Of a DNA stretch of 64,000 nucleotides, positions 1 to 8,021 are shown piece by piece. The notes under the pieces were generated by a model. It was not told where the DNA came from. It was given only the letters and a program-made list of their open reading frames with translations, and did no database searches. Location of the stretch: the NCBI RefSeq assembly GCF_040958695.1, contig NZ_CP162599.1:3134001-3198000 (forward strand), in the 5' to 3' direction. The DNA comes from Ornithinibacillus sp. 4-3. Lineage in GTDB: Bacteria > Bacillota > Bacilli > Bacillales > Amphibacillaceae. Made by a program: the position numbers and the translations under genes. The stretch's first letter is position 1. Every line of letters starts with the position of its first letter.

Positions 1-1100
1 TTGTCCTCTGGCATCCAAAAATACGGAAGAACAATGTATTTATCTGTCTCATCCTCCGGTGGGAACACCAACACAAAGGCTGTAATGTCTGTTGTAGAAG
101 ATAGGTCAAGACCTCCATAGCATACCCGCCCTTCAAGACTTTCTGGTATAACTGGAAATGCACAGGCATCCCACTTTGCCATTGGCATCCATCGGACAGA
201 CTGTTTAACCCACTGATTCAAGCGCAATTGCCGGAAGCTATTTTCCTCAGCTGGGTTCTGCTTTGCACTTTCACAAGCAGCCCTTACCTTGTCAATCCCC
301 ACCGTAATTCCCAAGCTTGGATTTGCTTTCTTCCACACTTTTGGATCTGTCCAATCATCCTCTTCTTTGGCACCATAGATTACGGGATAAAAGGTAGGAT
401 CGTATTTTCTGCCCTCAATAATATCAACCGCTTTTTGGTGTGTTTCGTAGCAGATACTCTGAGTATCCGTCCCCGCAGTGGTGATAAGAAAATACAGCGG
501 TTGGGTCCTTGCATCCCCAGATCCTTTCGTCATAACATCAAATAGTTTCCGATTTGGCTGAGTATGAAGTTCATCAAAAACAACACCATGTATATTGAAG
601 CCGTGTTTGGAGTAGGCTTCAGCCGACAATACCTGATAGAAGCTGTTGGTCGGCAGGTACACCAATCGCTTAGTTGAAGCAAGCAACTTTACTCGTTTAT
701 TCAGCGCTGGACACATCCGCACCATATCGGCTGCTACTTCAAATACAATTGATGCCTGCTGGCGATCTGCGGCACAACCGTATACCTCTGCTCGTTCTTC
801 ACCATCTCCACAAGTGAGGAGAAGTGCGATTGCTGCTGCAAGCTCGCTTTTTCCCATCTTTTTAGGTATTTCTATATAAGCCGTGTTAAACTGACGGTAT
901 CCATTAGGTTTTAAGATACCGAATAAATCACGGACAATTTGCTCCTGCCAATCGATAAGTTCAAAAGGCTTGCCTGCCCATGAACCTTTCGTATGGGAGA
1001 GTGCTTCTATAAAAGCCACAGCGTAATCAGCAGCGTCCTTATCGTAATATGACCCTTCAGCTATAAAGGCGGTCGGCTTATATTTCTTCAGTTTCCGCAT
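1..1100 (-). CDS. Phage terminase large subunit (3' end outside window)
   Basis: ATPase-nuclease motor that packages phage DNA into the prohead. The reading frame is open from ATG 1100 to the window edge, giving 366 residues without the C-terminal nuclease part. A Walker A-like stretch IPKKMGKSE lies at about residues 78-86, and a Walker B strand VVFDELH lies in the 170s. This is the layout of HK97-type (COG4626) terminases. An SD-like GGGGCGG precedes the ATG. An intrinsic terminator lies just upstream at 1133-1169. The small subunit is 5.3 kb away, separated by an accessory block, which is wider than the usual TerS-TerL adjacency. The family call is firm; the C terminus cannot be judged. 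Confidence 0.93.
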   Translation of the reverse strand, partial: MRKLKKYKPTAFIAEGSYYDKDAADYAVAFIEALSHTKGSWAGKPFELIDWQEQIVRDLFGILKPNGYRQFNTAYIEIPKKMGKSELAAAIALLLTCGDGEERAEVYGCAADRQQASIVFEVAADMVRMCPALNKRVKLLASTKRLVYLPTNSFYQVLSAEAYSKHGFNIHGVVFDELHTQPNRKLFDVMTKGSGDARTQPLYFLITTAGTDTQSICYETHQKAVDIIEGRKYDPTFYPVIYGAKEEDDWTDPKVWKKANPSLGITVGIDKVRAACESAKQNPAEENSFRQLRLNQWVKQSVRWMPMAKWDACAFPVIPESLEGRVCYGGLDLSSTTDITAFVLVFPPEDETDKYIVLPYFWMPED

Positions 1101-1132
1101 ATACACCGCCCCTTTTATGGAAAAGGACATAA

Positions 1133-1169
1133 GAAAAGAGCCTCAATCCTATAGATGAAGCCCTTTTCT
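1133..1169 (-). terminator. Intrinsic terminator between DUF5049 gene and terL
   Basis: On the minus strand an imperfect hairpin (GGGCTTCA against TGAGGCTC, flanked by AAAA and TTTT) ends in a T-run. It lies between the last accessory gene and the large terminase. Confidence 0.6.
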
Positions 1170-1188
1170 CTATCCTATTTAGATTTAG

Positions 1189-1377
1189 TTATTTCTTTAT
1201 ATCCACTTCACCCGTCAGTATGAAATGGGCATATTCTGCTTTATGGTCTATTAAATAGACTACCAATTCATAAAACCCTCGTTCATTTGCCTCATACTGT
1301 ACTCGGTCCACATCAAACATATTTGTGACTCCACTTTCTCGGATGGAAAGGATTTGTTGCTTAATTATCTCATTCAT
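1189..1377 (-). CDS. DUF5049 small phage protein
   Basis: A 62-residue protein matching, from memory, the DUF5049 pattern (MNE-I-Q-IL-IR-SG-TNMFD ... FYELV-Y ... HFILTGE). Its function is unknown. The ATG at 1377 overlaps the 3' end of the cyclotransferase gene by 8 bases, so translation is probably coupled. It belongs to the accessory block between the two terminase genes and has no membrane segment or cysteine pair. The call rests on recalled family pattern and context. Confidence 0.7.
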   Translation of the reverse strand: MNEIIKQQILSIRESGVTNMFDVDRVQYEANERGFYELVVYLIDHKAEYAHFILTGEVDIKK

Positions 1378-1828
1378 TGGCTACCTCCTCCGATTCTATT
1401 GAATCAATTGTAGCTTTGCGCAGAATTTCCACATCGAAGCCCGCACTCTTATAGCCTTCTAAAATTGTACTGTAATAATAACAACTCGGCTGTCCAAGCG
1501 GTCTACCATCATTCATGATGTAGACCATCGCCTTGACGGTTTTGCTTCCCAACTTCACTTTTATTGTTTCCTTTCGATAAAGGAACGGCCATCCCTCGTA
1601 ACGGTCAAGTGCCGCTTCATCGGTCGGTGTAATCTCCCAAACTAAAACTGGTACGTTGCCACCCTCAAAAGGCTCGATTGTCGCCACAGCACCCGCGTGT
1701 GCCCCTCTAAATAATAGGCGGTGGTCATTAATTTGGCTTGCTCCTACCACCTTCGCTGTGGGGCATCTGTCGGCCATTTGCTTTAGATTAAGGTTGGAGC
1801 CATAGGCAAGGTATAATTTATTCTTCAT
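1370..1828 (-). CDS. Gamma-glutamylcyclotransferase (GGCT/AIG2-like) family protein
   Basis: A 152-residue AIG2/GGCT-fold enzyme. The signature loop YGSNLN at residues 9-14 forms the gamma-glutamyl pocket, and the YEGWP-L-R segment near residue 77 follows the family pattern. GGCT proteins split gamma-glutamyl-amine bonds by cyclisation to 5-oxoproline. It starts at ATG 1828 behind AAGGAGG and follows the amidoligase gene. Published comparative work on amidoligases predicts that such phage pairs make (amidoligase) and break (GGCT) isopeptide or gamma-glutamyl bonds on an unknown target. That role is inferred and not shown by this sequence. Confidence 0.88.
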   Translation of the reverse strand: MKNKLYLAYGSNLNLKQMADRCPTAKVVGASQINDHRLLFRGAHAGAVATIEPFEGGNVPVLVWEITPTDEAALDRYEGWPFLYRKETIKVKLGSKTVKAMVYIMNDGRPLGQPSCYYYSTILEGYKSAGFDVEILRKATIDSIESEEVANE

Positions 1829-1866
1829 TGTAATCCTCCTTCTTAGCTTTGTGGGTTAGGGGCAGC

Positions 1867-2766
1867 TCAGGCCGCCCGAAACCGCCATGCAGCTGAACCC
1901 GAAAGTGCTGCTGTCAAATGTTCTCTGCAGTTTGCAAATTCATCCCCAATGAAACCAATCCGGTTTAGATAGGTTCTCATGGCAAATTTCTCGTTTTCCA
2001 CCTGCGGTTTCTTTGCTGATGCGCACTTTTGTGTTAAGGCTTGGTGGTTGATGGCAAGTGCTAGAACAATGTAGCTTCTTATCTTTCCTGCATGAAGTTC
2101 GCTATTGAATCCTCTAAGTTCAACTGTATGGTTTCCGGTAAAAAAGCTGTGAAGGTTGAGGAAATGGTAGCGGCTGTTGTGGTAATGAGTGCTTCTACTC
2201 TCGCTGTAGCCCTCGTACCAAATGTCCTCAATTTGTCTCATGGTTTTAGGCTTTTTACGGTTTATCTTCTCAACCAAAATGCTATCCATCTTTTTGCAGT
2301 AATTCATTCTCTGCGGTGCAATCTGAAGTGCTTTATAAAATAAGTCGTTTTTGCTTGCAATGATATTTACAAAGTTTCGAATGCTTCGTGGGGTATGTTC
2401 AGCACCGTCTAGATGAATGTGAATTCCGCAAGATGTATTTGTAAAGGCTCCAGCTTTGCGAAGCTTTCTTACTAGTTCCTGCAAAGTTTCAATGTCCTCC
2501 CAGTATGTTAGGATTGGGCTAACCAGCTCAACACTATAATCTCTACCTGCAGCTACTTTTCTTCTACCTTCTTTTCTTTGGCAATTGATGCTCCCGTCGT
2601 ACATAAACTTCCACACTCGACCATCTGGAGTTTTTACCTTCTTGGTGTCGTAGTATGTCCCGCCTTCACTGTAAATGCCTTGCAAAAACTCTGCAGCTAC
2701 TTTAGCCGCCCTTTCCCTTGTAATCCCGGTAAATTCAATCTCAATCCCGAATTTTGCACTTAACAT
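1867..2766 (-). CDS. Amidoligase family protein (Amidoligase_2)
   Basis: A 299-residue ATP-dependent carboxylate-amine ligase of the glutamine-synthetase-like fold. The N terminus FGIEIEFTG (residues 6-14) carries the two metal-binding glutamates. An internal S-GIHIHLDG segment (about residue 115) and ELRGFNS (about 217) are further family landmarks. The C-terminal 44 residues (VENEK...GFIG...LSGSAA) form a tail also found on the neighbouring 262-residue protein. ATG 2766 sits behind AAAAGGAGCGAG. The gene is followed by GGCT and preceded by a promoter-like repeat at 2798-2839. Substrate and target are unknown. Confidence 0.88.
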   Translation of the reverse strand: MLSAKFGIEIEFTGITRERAAKVAAEFLQGIYSEGGTYYDTKKVKTPDGRVWKFMYDGSINCQRKEGRRKVAAGRDYSVELVSPILTYWEDIETLQELVRKLRKAGAFTNTSCGIHIHLDGAEHTPRSIRNFVNIIASKNDLFYKALQIAPQRMNYCKKMDSILVEKINRKKPKTMRQIEDIWYEGYSESRSTHYHNSRYHFLNLHSFFTGNHTVELRGFNSELHAGKIRSYIVLALAINHQALTQKCASAKKPQVENEKFAMRTYLNRIGFIGDEFANCREHLTAALSGSAAWRFRAA

Positions 2767-2797
2767 CGTGTCTCGCTCCTTTTAAAGTGTGTTTGTC

Positions 2798-2845
2798 CTT
2801 TCGGCATGTACATATATCACTCTAAAAGGCTTATATAGCAAGACA
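2798..2845 (-). promoter_or_regulatory. Repeated promoter-like element upstream of amidoligase
   Basis: On the minus strand this reads CTTG(C)TAT...AGCCTTT.AGAGTGATATATGTA...CCGAAA, with a possible -35 TTGCTA, a 17-base spacer and -10 GATATA. A near-copy lies before the 262-residue gene at 3937-3984. Conservation extends through the spacer, so this is more than two independent promoters. Confidence 0.55.
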
Positions 2846-2901
2846 ATTCTGCAATACAAATCTACATATTTACTGCCATATTGGGCTTAAAATGTGTATT
2901 T

Positions 2902-3129
2902 TTATTCTTCGATTTTCTTGCATAAATCCTCTCCAAAAACCACTCCAAGGGAACTGCCTGAATCCCAACTGACGTGGATAGTTCCCATATCATCAACACT
3001 AGTAACCGTACCTTTATCTCCTGGCTGAAGCTTGGTATAAGGGTCATTCATCTTAAGTAGCATGACACGAGTTCCTGGAGTGTAATAACTTCTAAGTTGC
3101 TTTAGCATTTCTGGATGAATGATATTCAT
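2902..3129 (-). CDS. DUF4314 domain protein
   Basis: A 75-residue protein with the DUF4314 pattern, in which a YTPGTRVML segment (about residues 16-24) is followed by PGDKGTV--VDD-GTIHV-WD-G--LGV. This resembles a small SH3-like beta barrel. It is common in Firmicutes prophages beside DNA-methylase and amidoligase genes, and its function is unknown. The ATG at 3129 overlaps the stop of the upstream 262-residue gene, so the two are probably translationally coupled. Confidence 0.8.
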   Translation of the reverse strand: MNIIHPEMLKQLRSYYTPGTRVMLLKMNDPYTKLQPGDKGTVTSVDDMGTIHVSWDSGSSLGVVFGEDLCKKIEE

Positions 3130-3917
3130 TATTCACTCACCTCCTCATGCTTGGCACTTCCGCTTTTGAAGGCAGAGCTACCCGACAGTTTGGAGAGGAG
3201 AATTTTTCGTTCTGTTTTGTATTCTGGCCCGATAAAGCCAAGTCTTAGAAGTAAACAACGGAAAGCGTACTTTTCATTCTCCACTGATTTCTCGGTCGAG
3301 TTGACGCGGGTCTGCTTCTTTGCCATTTCACAAAGTGCTGTTACAAAGTGGGTATAAGCCTTAACCTCCTCTGCGGAGCACTCACTCTGGAACCAAGGGA
3401 AGGTTATAAATTCCTCATTTATGATAATGGGAATAGAGTCAGTATCAAGTGCTTTCTTTATAAGGGTTTCTTTGCTTTCTACCAATCCTTTTAGGTTACC
3501 AAGTGCAGTTTCGCTAAAACCCTCCCTCGGCATTTGAATAATCAAACTAATAGCTTCTTCGGTTTCATTTGATTCGCTGTATACGGGAGGTTCTTCGTAA
3601 TCACTATTTGGACTTTCCCTACCCCCAAGAGCCGCTTCATTGGGAACTTGAATATTTTCAAGAACAGGCTCTGCTGCTGGAATTGGTGTGTCAAATTCTA
3701 CTGTAACCGCCTTAAAGTCATGAAGGCCTAATAGATCATTAACCAGTTCAGAATTATCTGGTCCTCTGACTACCCCGTTTTTGTCAATGTTGTAGTCTGC
3801 CACCTCATATGCAAATGTAGGTGCTCCAAGATATCTTGCAGGAGCATTCAGTTTTTGGCTGATTGCATTGACTAGCTCTTTTCTTTTTGCTCCTGTGACA
3901 TTATAGTTTATCTGCAT
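3129..3917 (-). CDS. Phage protein of unknown function with amidoligase-type C-terminal tail
   Basis: A 262-residue protein without a catalytic domain I recognise. Residues 1-85 are a compact region (KRKELVNAISQKLNAPARYLGAPTF) seen in prophage 'virulence-related' proteins. Residues 90-125 are acidic and proline-rich, probably a linker. Residues 212-252 match the C-terminal tail of the amidoligase at about 21 of 39 positions (VENEK-A-R--L-R-GFIG-E----R--L---LSGS-A) by hand alignment. It may be an adaptor or a substrate of the amidoligase, but this is inference. It is preceded by the same promoter-like repeat as the amidoligase and precedes the DUF4314 gene. Confidence 0.75.
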   Translation of the reverse strand: MQINYNVTGAKRKELVNAISQKLNAPARYLGAPTFAYEVADYNIDKNGVVRGPDNSELVNDLLGLHDFKAVTVEFDTPIPAAEPVLENIQVPNEAALGGRESPNSDYEEPPVYSESNETEEAISLIIQMPREGFSETALGNLKGLVESKETLIKKALDTDSIPIIINEEFITFPWFQSECSAEEVKAYTHFVTALCEMAKKQTRVNSTEKSVENEKYAFRCLLLRLGFIGPEYKTERKILLSKLSGSSAFKSGSAKHEEVSE

Positions 3918-3936
3918 TTTTTATACCGCCTTTCTA

Positions 3937-3984
3937 TTTTCGGTACATACATATATCACTCTAAAGGCTGTTAATATCAAGTCA
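3937..3984 (-). promoter_or_regulatory. Second copy of the repeated promoter-like element
   Basis: Minus-strand reading has CTTGATAT then AGCCTTTAGAGTGATATATGTA and CCGAAA. It matches the element at 2798-2845 apart from a 1-base gap and a few substitutions. A possible -35 TTGATA is 17 bases from GATATA. Confidence 0.55.
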
Positions 3985-4018
3985 TTTAGAGCATCTTTCT
4001 GTAGAAAATACTGTTCCA

Positions 4019-5260
4019 TTAATCGGCGGTAGCAACGTCTGGCAGGTCACAATATCTTATTTTCGAACCATCTCTTAAAAGAAACACACCGTCTGAGTTT
4101 CCAACTTGCTCAATATACCTTTTCACAATAACATCACAGTACTTTTCATCCAGTTCAATGGTGTAACAGATTCTATCTGTCTGCTCACAGGCAATCAGTG
4201 TGCTTCCTGAACCACCAAAAGGATCAAGCACGATACAATTAGAAAGGCTTGAATTCAAAATAGGGTAGGCCACAAGTGCAACTGGCTTCATCGTAGGATG
4301 ATCACTGTTTTTCTTCGGTTTCTCAAACTCCCAGATGGTGGTCTGCTTGCGGTCTGAATACCAGTTATGCTTACCTTTCTTTTTCCACCCAAAGAGAATA
4401 GGCTCATGCTGCCATTGATAAGGAGAGCGACCGAGAACAAGGGACTGCTTTTTCCATATACAAGTACCGGAAAGATAAAATCCTGCATCAGAGAATGCTC
4501 TTCTAAAATTGAGTCCTTCGGTATCCGCATGGAATACATAAATAGAAGCGTCCTTTGCCATCGCTGCTTCGGTGTTCTGAAATGCTGCAAGCAGGAAATC
4601 GTAGAACGCTTCGTTAGCCATATTGTCATTTTTGATTTTTCCAGCGGTGCCTTCATAGTTAACGTTATATGGAGGGTCCGTAACTACCAAATTAGCAGTT
4701 TTCCCATCCATCAAGACATCAAAGGTGTCTTTCTTTGTACTGTCTCCGCAGACTAATCGATGCTGCCCAAGTAGCCAAACATCCCCTAAATGCGAAACAG
4801 CGGGCTTTTTCAGCTCGCTGTCTACATCGAAATCATCTTCTTTTATATTATCCTTAAGGGAATTCTTGAAAAGATCGTCCAACTCTCCTGGGTCAAAACC
4901 TGTCAAAGACACATCAAAGTCTGAAGCATTTAAGTCCGTGATGAGAAGTGCTAATTTGTCTTTATCCCAATCACCACTTATTTTATTTAGTGCAATGTTC
5001 AGCGCCTTCTCCTTTTGCTCATCCATTTCAACAACTACGCATTCTATCTCATCCATGCCCATACTCAGCAGGATTTTCAAACGCTGATGACCTCCGATGA
5101 CTCTGCCTGTGGTCTTATTCCATATTACGGGTTCTACATATCCAAACTCCTCAAGGGAGCGTTTTAGTTTCTCATATTCCGGATCACCCGGTTTTAAATC
5201 CTTTCTTGGGTTATATTCAGCGGGGATGAGTTGTTTAGTCTTTATCTTCTCTATCAACAT
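4019..5260 (-). CDS. ParB-like / DNA (N4/N6) methyltransferase fusion
   Basis: A 413-residue phage DNA methylase. Residues 1-125 are a ParB/sulfiredoxin-type domain (NPR at 17-19, GGHQR at 56-60). The methylase part carries catalytic TDPPY (194-198), HPTMKPV (321-327) and the AdoMet-binding DPFGGSGST (346-354), with motif IV before motif I as in beta-class amino-methyltransferases. The start is ATG 5260 behind AGGCGGTGG; a longer frame from 5287 lacks an SD site. It overlaps the end of metK by 26 bases, so AdoMet synthesis and use are co-translated. The recognition site is unknown. It probably protects phage DNA or marks it for packaging. Confidence 0.9.
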   Translation of the reverse strand: MLIEKIKTKQLIPAEYNPRKDLKPGDPEYEKLKRSLEEFGYVEPVIWNKTTGRVIGGHQRLKILLSMGMDEIECVVVEMDEQKEKALNIALNKISGDWDKDKLALLITDLNASDFDVSLTGFDPGELDDLFKNSLKDNIKEDDFDVDSELKKPAVSHLGDVWLLGQHRLVCGDSTKKDTFDVLMDGKTANLVVTDPPYNVNYEGTAGKIKNDNMANEAFYDFLLAAFQNTEAAMAKDASIYVFHADTEGLNFRRAFSDAGFYLSGTCIWKKQSLVLGRSPYQWQHEPILFGWKKKGKHNWYSDRKQTTIWEFEKPKKNSDHPTMKPVALVAYPILNSSLSNCIVLDPFGGSGSTLIACEQTDRICYTIELDEKYCDVIVKRYIEQVGNSDGVFLLRDGSKIRYCDLPDVATAD

Positions 5261-6416
5261 ACTTTTCCACCGCCTTTCTAAATTCACTATACTTATTTAC
5301 ATCCTCCCACGGGAATAGACAACTATTAAAGTGACCATAAACAGCTGTATCAGAGTAAATCACATACCTTAGACGCAACTTCTCTATGATTGCCGCAGGT
5401 CTTAAATTGAAAATCTCCTGTGCAGCAAGAGTTAATATTTCGTCAGAAACAATACCTGTGCCAAGGGTATTTACAGAAAAGGCTACAGGATTTGCCTTAC
5501 CTATTGCATAGGATATACTAACTTCACATCTCTTTGCATAACCACACCAGACGATATGCTTTGCAATGTACCGAGCCATATAGGCACCGCTTCGATCAAC
5601 TTTGGTGGGGTCTTTACCACTAAGTGCGCCACCTCCATGGGATGCAAGTCCTCCATAGGTATCAACCATAATTTTTCTACCAGTTAAGCCTGTATCGGCA
5701 GCGGGACCACCTTCGACAAATCTACCAGAGGGGTTAATGAGAAGTTCTGTTTCATCATCAAATGGGAAATCCTCAAAGCACTGCCATAGGACATTGTTAA
5801 GGATATCTGTCTTTAGTTCTTCCTGTGTTTTATTCTTATCATGCTGTACCGATATCACGATAGTCTTTATTCGCACTGGAGTGTCCCCTTCATATTCCAC
5901 CGTCACCTGTGCTTTACCATCTGGGTGTATACCTTTTATCAGTTTCCCTTTTCGGCAATCATCCAGTCTCTTTACAATCCTGTGAGATAGTACAAGGGGT
6001 AGGGGAAGCATTTCTCCCGTTTCCTTTGTAGCATAGCCATACACAGTTCCTTGGTCTCCAGCACCTATCGAACCATACTGTTCGTTTATCCCATTTCTTA
6101 CTTCCAGTGCAGTATCCACGCCAGTTGCAATATCTACACTTTGTTTGTGTACAAATACATAAATCAAGAATTTAAGAGGGTTGTATCCAACCTCTTTAAG
6201 GACATTCCTAACAATGTATCGGATGTCTATTTTCTCGCTGCAGGAGATTTCGCCCGCCACGATAATTTTCCCTTTGGTTGCCATTACCTCACAAGCGACA
6301 CGTGATGCTTTGTCTTTACGTAAACATGCTTCTAAAATGCTATCTGCTATGATGTCGCATAGTTTATCAGGATGTCCAGCACATACACTTTCAGCTGTTA
6401 AATATCTTTTACTCAT
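5235..6416 (-). CDS. metK: S-adenosylmethionine synthetase (phage-encoded)
   Basis: Makes AdoMet from methionine and ATP. The protein has 393 residues, close to the usual bacterial length. Motifs are AGHPDK (13-18, catalytic His), GAGDQG (118-123, ATP binding) and GGGALSGKDPTKVDRSGAY (about 255-273), where the usual F is L. The start ATG 6416 has GAGGAG seven bases upstream; the longer frame to 6512 has none. It follows the small terminase and overlaps the methylase gene. Bacillaceae have their own chromosomal metK, so this is an extra, diverged viral copy, presumably boosting methyl donor for the adjacent methylase. Confidence 0.92.
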   Translation of the reverse strand: MSKRYLTAESVCAGHPDKLCDIIADSILEACLRKDKASRVACEVMATKGKIIVAGEISCSEKIDIRYIVRNVLKEVGYNPLKFLIYVFVHKQSVDIATGVDTALEVRNGINEQYGSIGAGDQGTVYGYATKETGEMLPLPLVLSHRIVKRLDDCRKGKLIKGIHPDGKAQVTVEYEGDTPVRIKTIVISVQHDKNKTQEELKTDILNNVLWQCFEDFPFDDETELLINPSGRFVEGGPAADTGLTGRKIMVDTYGGLASHGGGALSGKDPTKVDRSGAYMARYIAKHIVWCGYAKRCEVSISYAIGKANPVAFSVNTLGTGIVSDEILTLAAQEIFNLRPAAIIEKLRLRYVIYSDTAVYGHFNSCLFPWEDVNKYSEFRKAVEKYVDREDKD

Positions 6417-6433
6417 TACATATCTCCTCATCT

Positions 6434-6985
6434 TTATTTTCCTCTGCGGGCAGATAGCAGTCGCTCCATCACATCGTCCTGTGGGTTTAAACCAGAATAC
6501 TCTGTAGCACAATTCTCTTTAACGATTTGATAAATCTCCATCCACAATCTGTTTGTCTGACTCATAAAGTTCTGACTCATAGCTACATAAGGACTTTGAA
6601 TAGCATTGCCGGTAGTTGGATGCTTGGCAAGAAAGCCAAACTCAGTTATCGCCTCCTCACACTGTATCCATCTGGCCGCACTCATGGCATATCGTTCTAG
6701 AAGCTGTGGGAGCACCAAATGGGCACAGCCTCGCTCCTCAAGCCATTTCCAAGTAATTTCATAAATCTCGCTGGCTACTAGGGTTTTCCCGTCCTTTTGC
6801 ACCGCTGAGAGCATGGCCCTTGGCTTTGGCATTTCCTGCCCCTTCAGGTCAGCAGTATTTTGGAACTCAACGACTTCAAGCTTTCTTTTACCAGGGTTTC
6901 CCTCTGCAATTTTGTCAGCAAGTGGTTTCTTCTTTTGACCGGAGCCTATACGGGCGCCGCCACGATTTGTTCCATCTTTGGCCAT
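6434..6985 (-). CDS. Phage terminase small subunit (P27 family)
   Basis: A 183-residue DNA-recognition subunit of the packaging motor. The N terminus has the family hallmark of a glycine- and lysine-rich start (GGARIGSGQKKK) followed by AEGNPGKRKL (about residues 28-37). The rest is helical, and YVAMSQNFMSQTNRLW near residue 135 is the usual oligomerisation segment. ATG 6985 follows AAAAGAGGTGAGTG. It sits downstream of the HNH gene and the cos-like region, as in HK97-type phages, but is separated from terL by seven accessory genes. Confidence 0.88.
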   Translation of the reverse strand: MAKDGTNRGGARIGSGQKKKPLADKIAEGNPGKRKLEVVEFQNTADLKGQEMPKPRAMLSAVQKDGKTLVASEIYEITWKWLEERGCAHLVLPQLLERYAMSAARWIQCEEAITEFGFLAKHPTTGNAIQSPYVAMSQNFMSQTNRLWMEIYQIVKENCATEYSGLNPQDDVMERLLSARRGK

Positions 6986-7096
6986 TCACTCACCTCTTTT
7001 CGTCGATGGGCCTATTACCCCGTTTGAAACCGCGAATTTTCACGCGTTACCCCACGCCCGTTGCACAATCAATAAGCTGTAGAGATTTAATTCCCC
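6986..7096. other. Candidate cos / packaging start region
   Basis: A GC-rich 110-base gap between HNH and terS. Its minus strand holds two GGGGTAA copies flanking CGCGTGAAAATTCGCG, an imperfect dyad. The HNH-cos-TerS order is typical of cohesive-end phages in which the HNH protein helps terminase cut cos. The assignment is from context; no overhang can be deduced. Confidence 0.4.
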
Positions 7097-7456
7097 CTAC
7101 CGGGTTCCCCAACGGTCTCCATCTTTTGCAGTGATGGTAGAGTGACAGGAAGTACAAAGGGACATCAGATTGCTTCTATCATGAGTTCCACCTCTTGCAA
7201 GAGGAAGAATGTGATGCACCTCGGTTGCTGGGGTCAGCTTTCCTTGCCGTTTACACTCCTCGCAAAGAGGATGAGCCGCAATGTAACGGTCACGTATTCT
7301 TTTCCATGCACGGCCATATCGCTTACGGGTTGCTGGATCGCGGTCATACTTTTCATACCGTGCGGCTTCTTTTTTAGCATGTTCTTCACAAAAACGTCTG
7401 TCAGTCAGCTCTGGACAACCAGGATAAGAGCATGGTCGCTTAGGTTTCCTTGGCAT
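7097..7456 (-). CDS. HNH endonuclease (terminase-associated)
   Basis: A 119-residue HNH nuclease. Zinc knuckles (CSYPGC, CEEC, CTSC) frame the core EVHHILPLARGGTHDRSNLMSLCTSCH (about 82-108), which has the HH, N and H metal and catalytic positions. Starting at ATG 7456 puts AAAGGAGGTG at ideal spacing; a longer frame from 7477 does not. It is the first gene after the late promoter and precedes the small terminase, the standard place for HNH proteins that work with terminase at cos. Confidence 0.88.
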   Translation of the reverse strand: MPRKPKRPCSYPGCPELTDRRFCEEHAKKEAARYEKYDRDPATRKRYGRAWKRIRDRYIAAHPLCEECKRQGKLTPATEVHHILPLARGGTHDRSNLMSLCTSCHSTITAKDGDRWGTR

Positions 7457-7479
7457 ACTACACCTCCTTTTGCCCATAG

Positions 7480-7515
7480 AAAAAGCCCTCGCAGGAGAAA
7501 TGCTCCCGTGAAGGC
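7480..7515 (-). terminator. Intrinsic terminator in the late-operon leader
   Basis: Minus-strand hairpin AGCCTTCACGGGAG/CTCCTGCGAGGGCT (14-bp stem with G-U pairs and one mismatch), followed by TTTTT. It lies about 20 bases after the predicted late start site and before the HNH gene, so it would attenuate the late operon unless read through. Confidence 0.65.
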
Positions 7516-7535
7516 TACTGTTTATTAATATTCCA

Positions 7536-7610
7536 TACTACCATTATATAGCTTTCACTACGGACAAACAGTGTCATCGTATGCCAACCTGTGCCAAAGT
7601 GTGCCAACTT
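7536..7610 (-). promoter_or_regulatory. Predicted late promoter with three 10-bp activator repeats
   Basis: Minus strand: a perfect -10 TATAAT (7543-7548) with no good -35 (CTGTTT at 17-base spacing). Upstream are three consecutive decamers with the core TTGGCA (complement starts at 7582, 7592 and 7602), at about -46 to -74. Exact helical phasing and a weak -35 point to an activated promoter. The ArpU-like regulator is encoded immediately upstream. Confidence 0.65.
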
Positions 7611-8021
7611 TTATTTAGGCACCTTTAAATGCTGCAAGGCTGATGAGTGAAGTCTATGCACAGTTCTCATAGAAACATTAAGGTTGACACAGATTTCTTC
7701 CCAGTTAAGAAAGTTAATGTAGCGGTAGCGAAGAAGCAGCTTCTCATCTACGTTTTCCATCTGGTTAATCGCTTCACGAATATCTGACTTCAGCTTTATT
7801 AAACGTTCCACCTCTTGTTGTATCTGCTTCTCCAAATCTACTATTCTTATCACATATTTTTCAAAAGGTGGATCAGTACTTTTTGTTTTACTGACTTTTT
7901 CCTCAAGAACAGGAGATGAAACACTTCTTGAGAGTTCCCTTAGATTTTGCAACTCCTCTAGATCGGAATTAATCAGCTCATTTAAGCGATATGCTTGTTT
8001 CAAGAATTCCTTTGCCGTCAT
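7611..8021 (-). CDS. DUF1492 / ArpU-type sigma-like late regulator
   Basis: A 136-residue protein. The long central helix (about 40-95, heptad-like) and the C-terminal HTH (NWEEICVNLNVSMRTVHRLHSSAL, about 105-128) resemble sigma-70 region 4. Families DUF1492/ArpU regulate late transcription in Gram-positive phages. It is the last gene before the phased-repeat promoter that drives HNH and terminase, so it is the best candidate to act there. It overlaps the preceding gene by 4 bases. Confidence 0.8.
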   Translation of the reverse strand: MTAKEFLKQAYRLNELINSDLEELQNLRELSRSVSSPVLEEKVSKTKSTDPPFEKYVIRIVDLEKQIQQEVERLIKLKSDIREAINQMENVDEKLLLRYRYINFLNWEEICVNLNVSMRTVHRLHSSALQHLKVPK

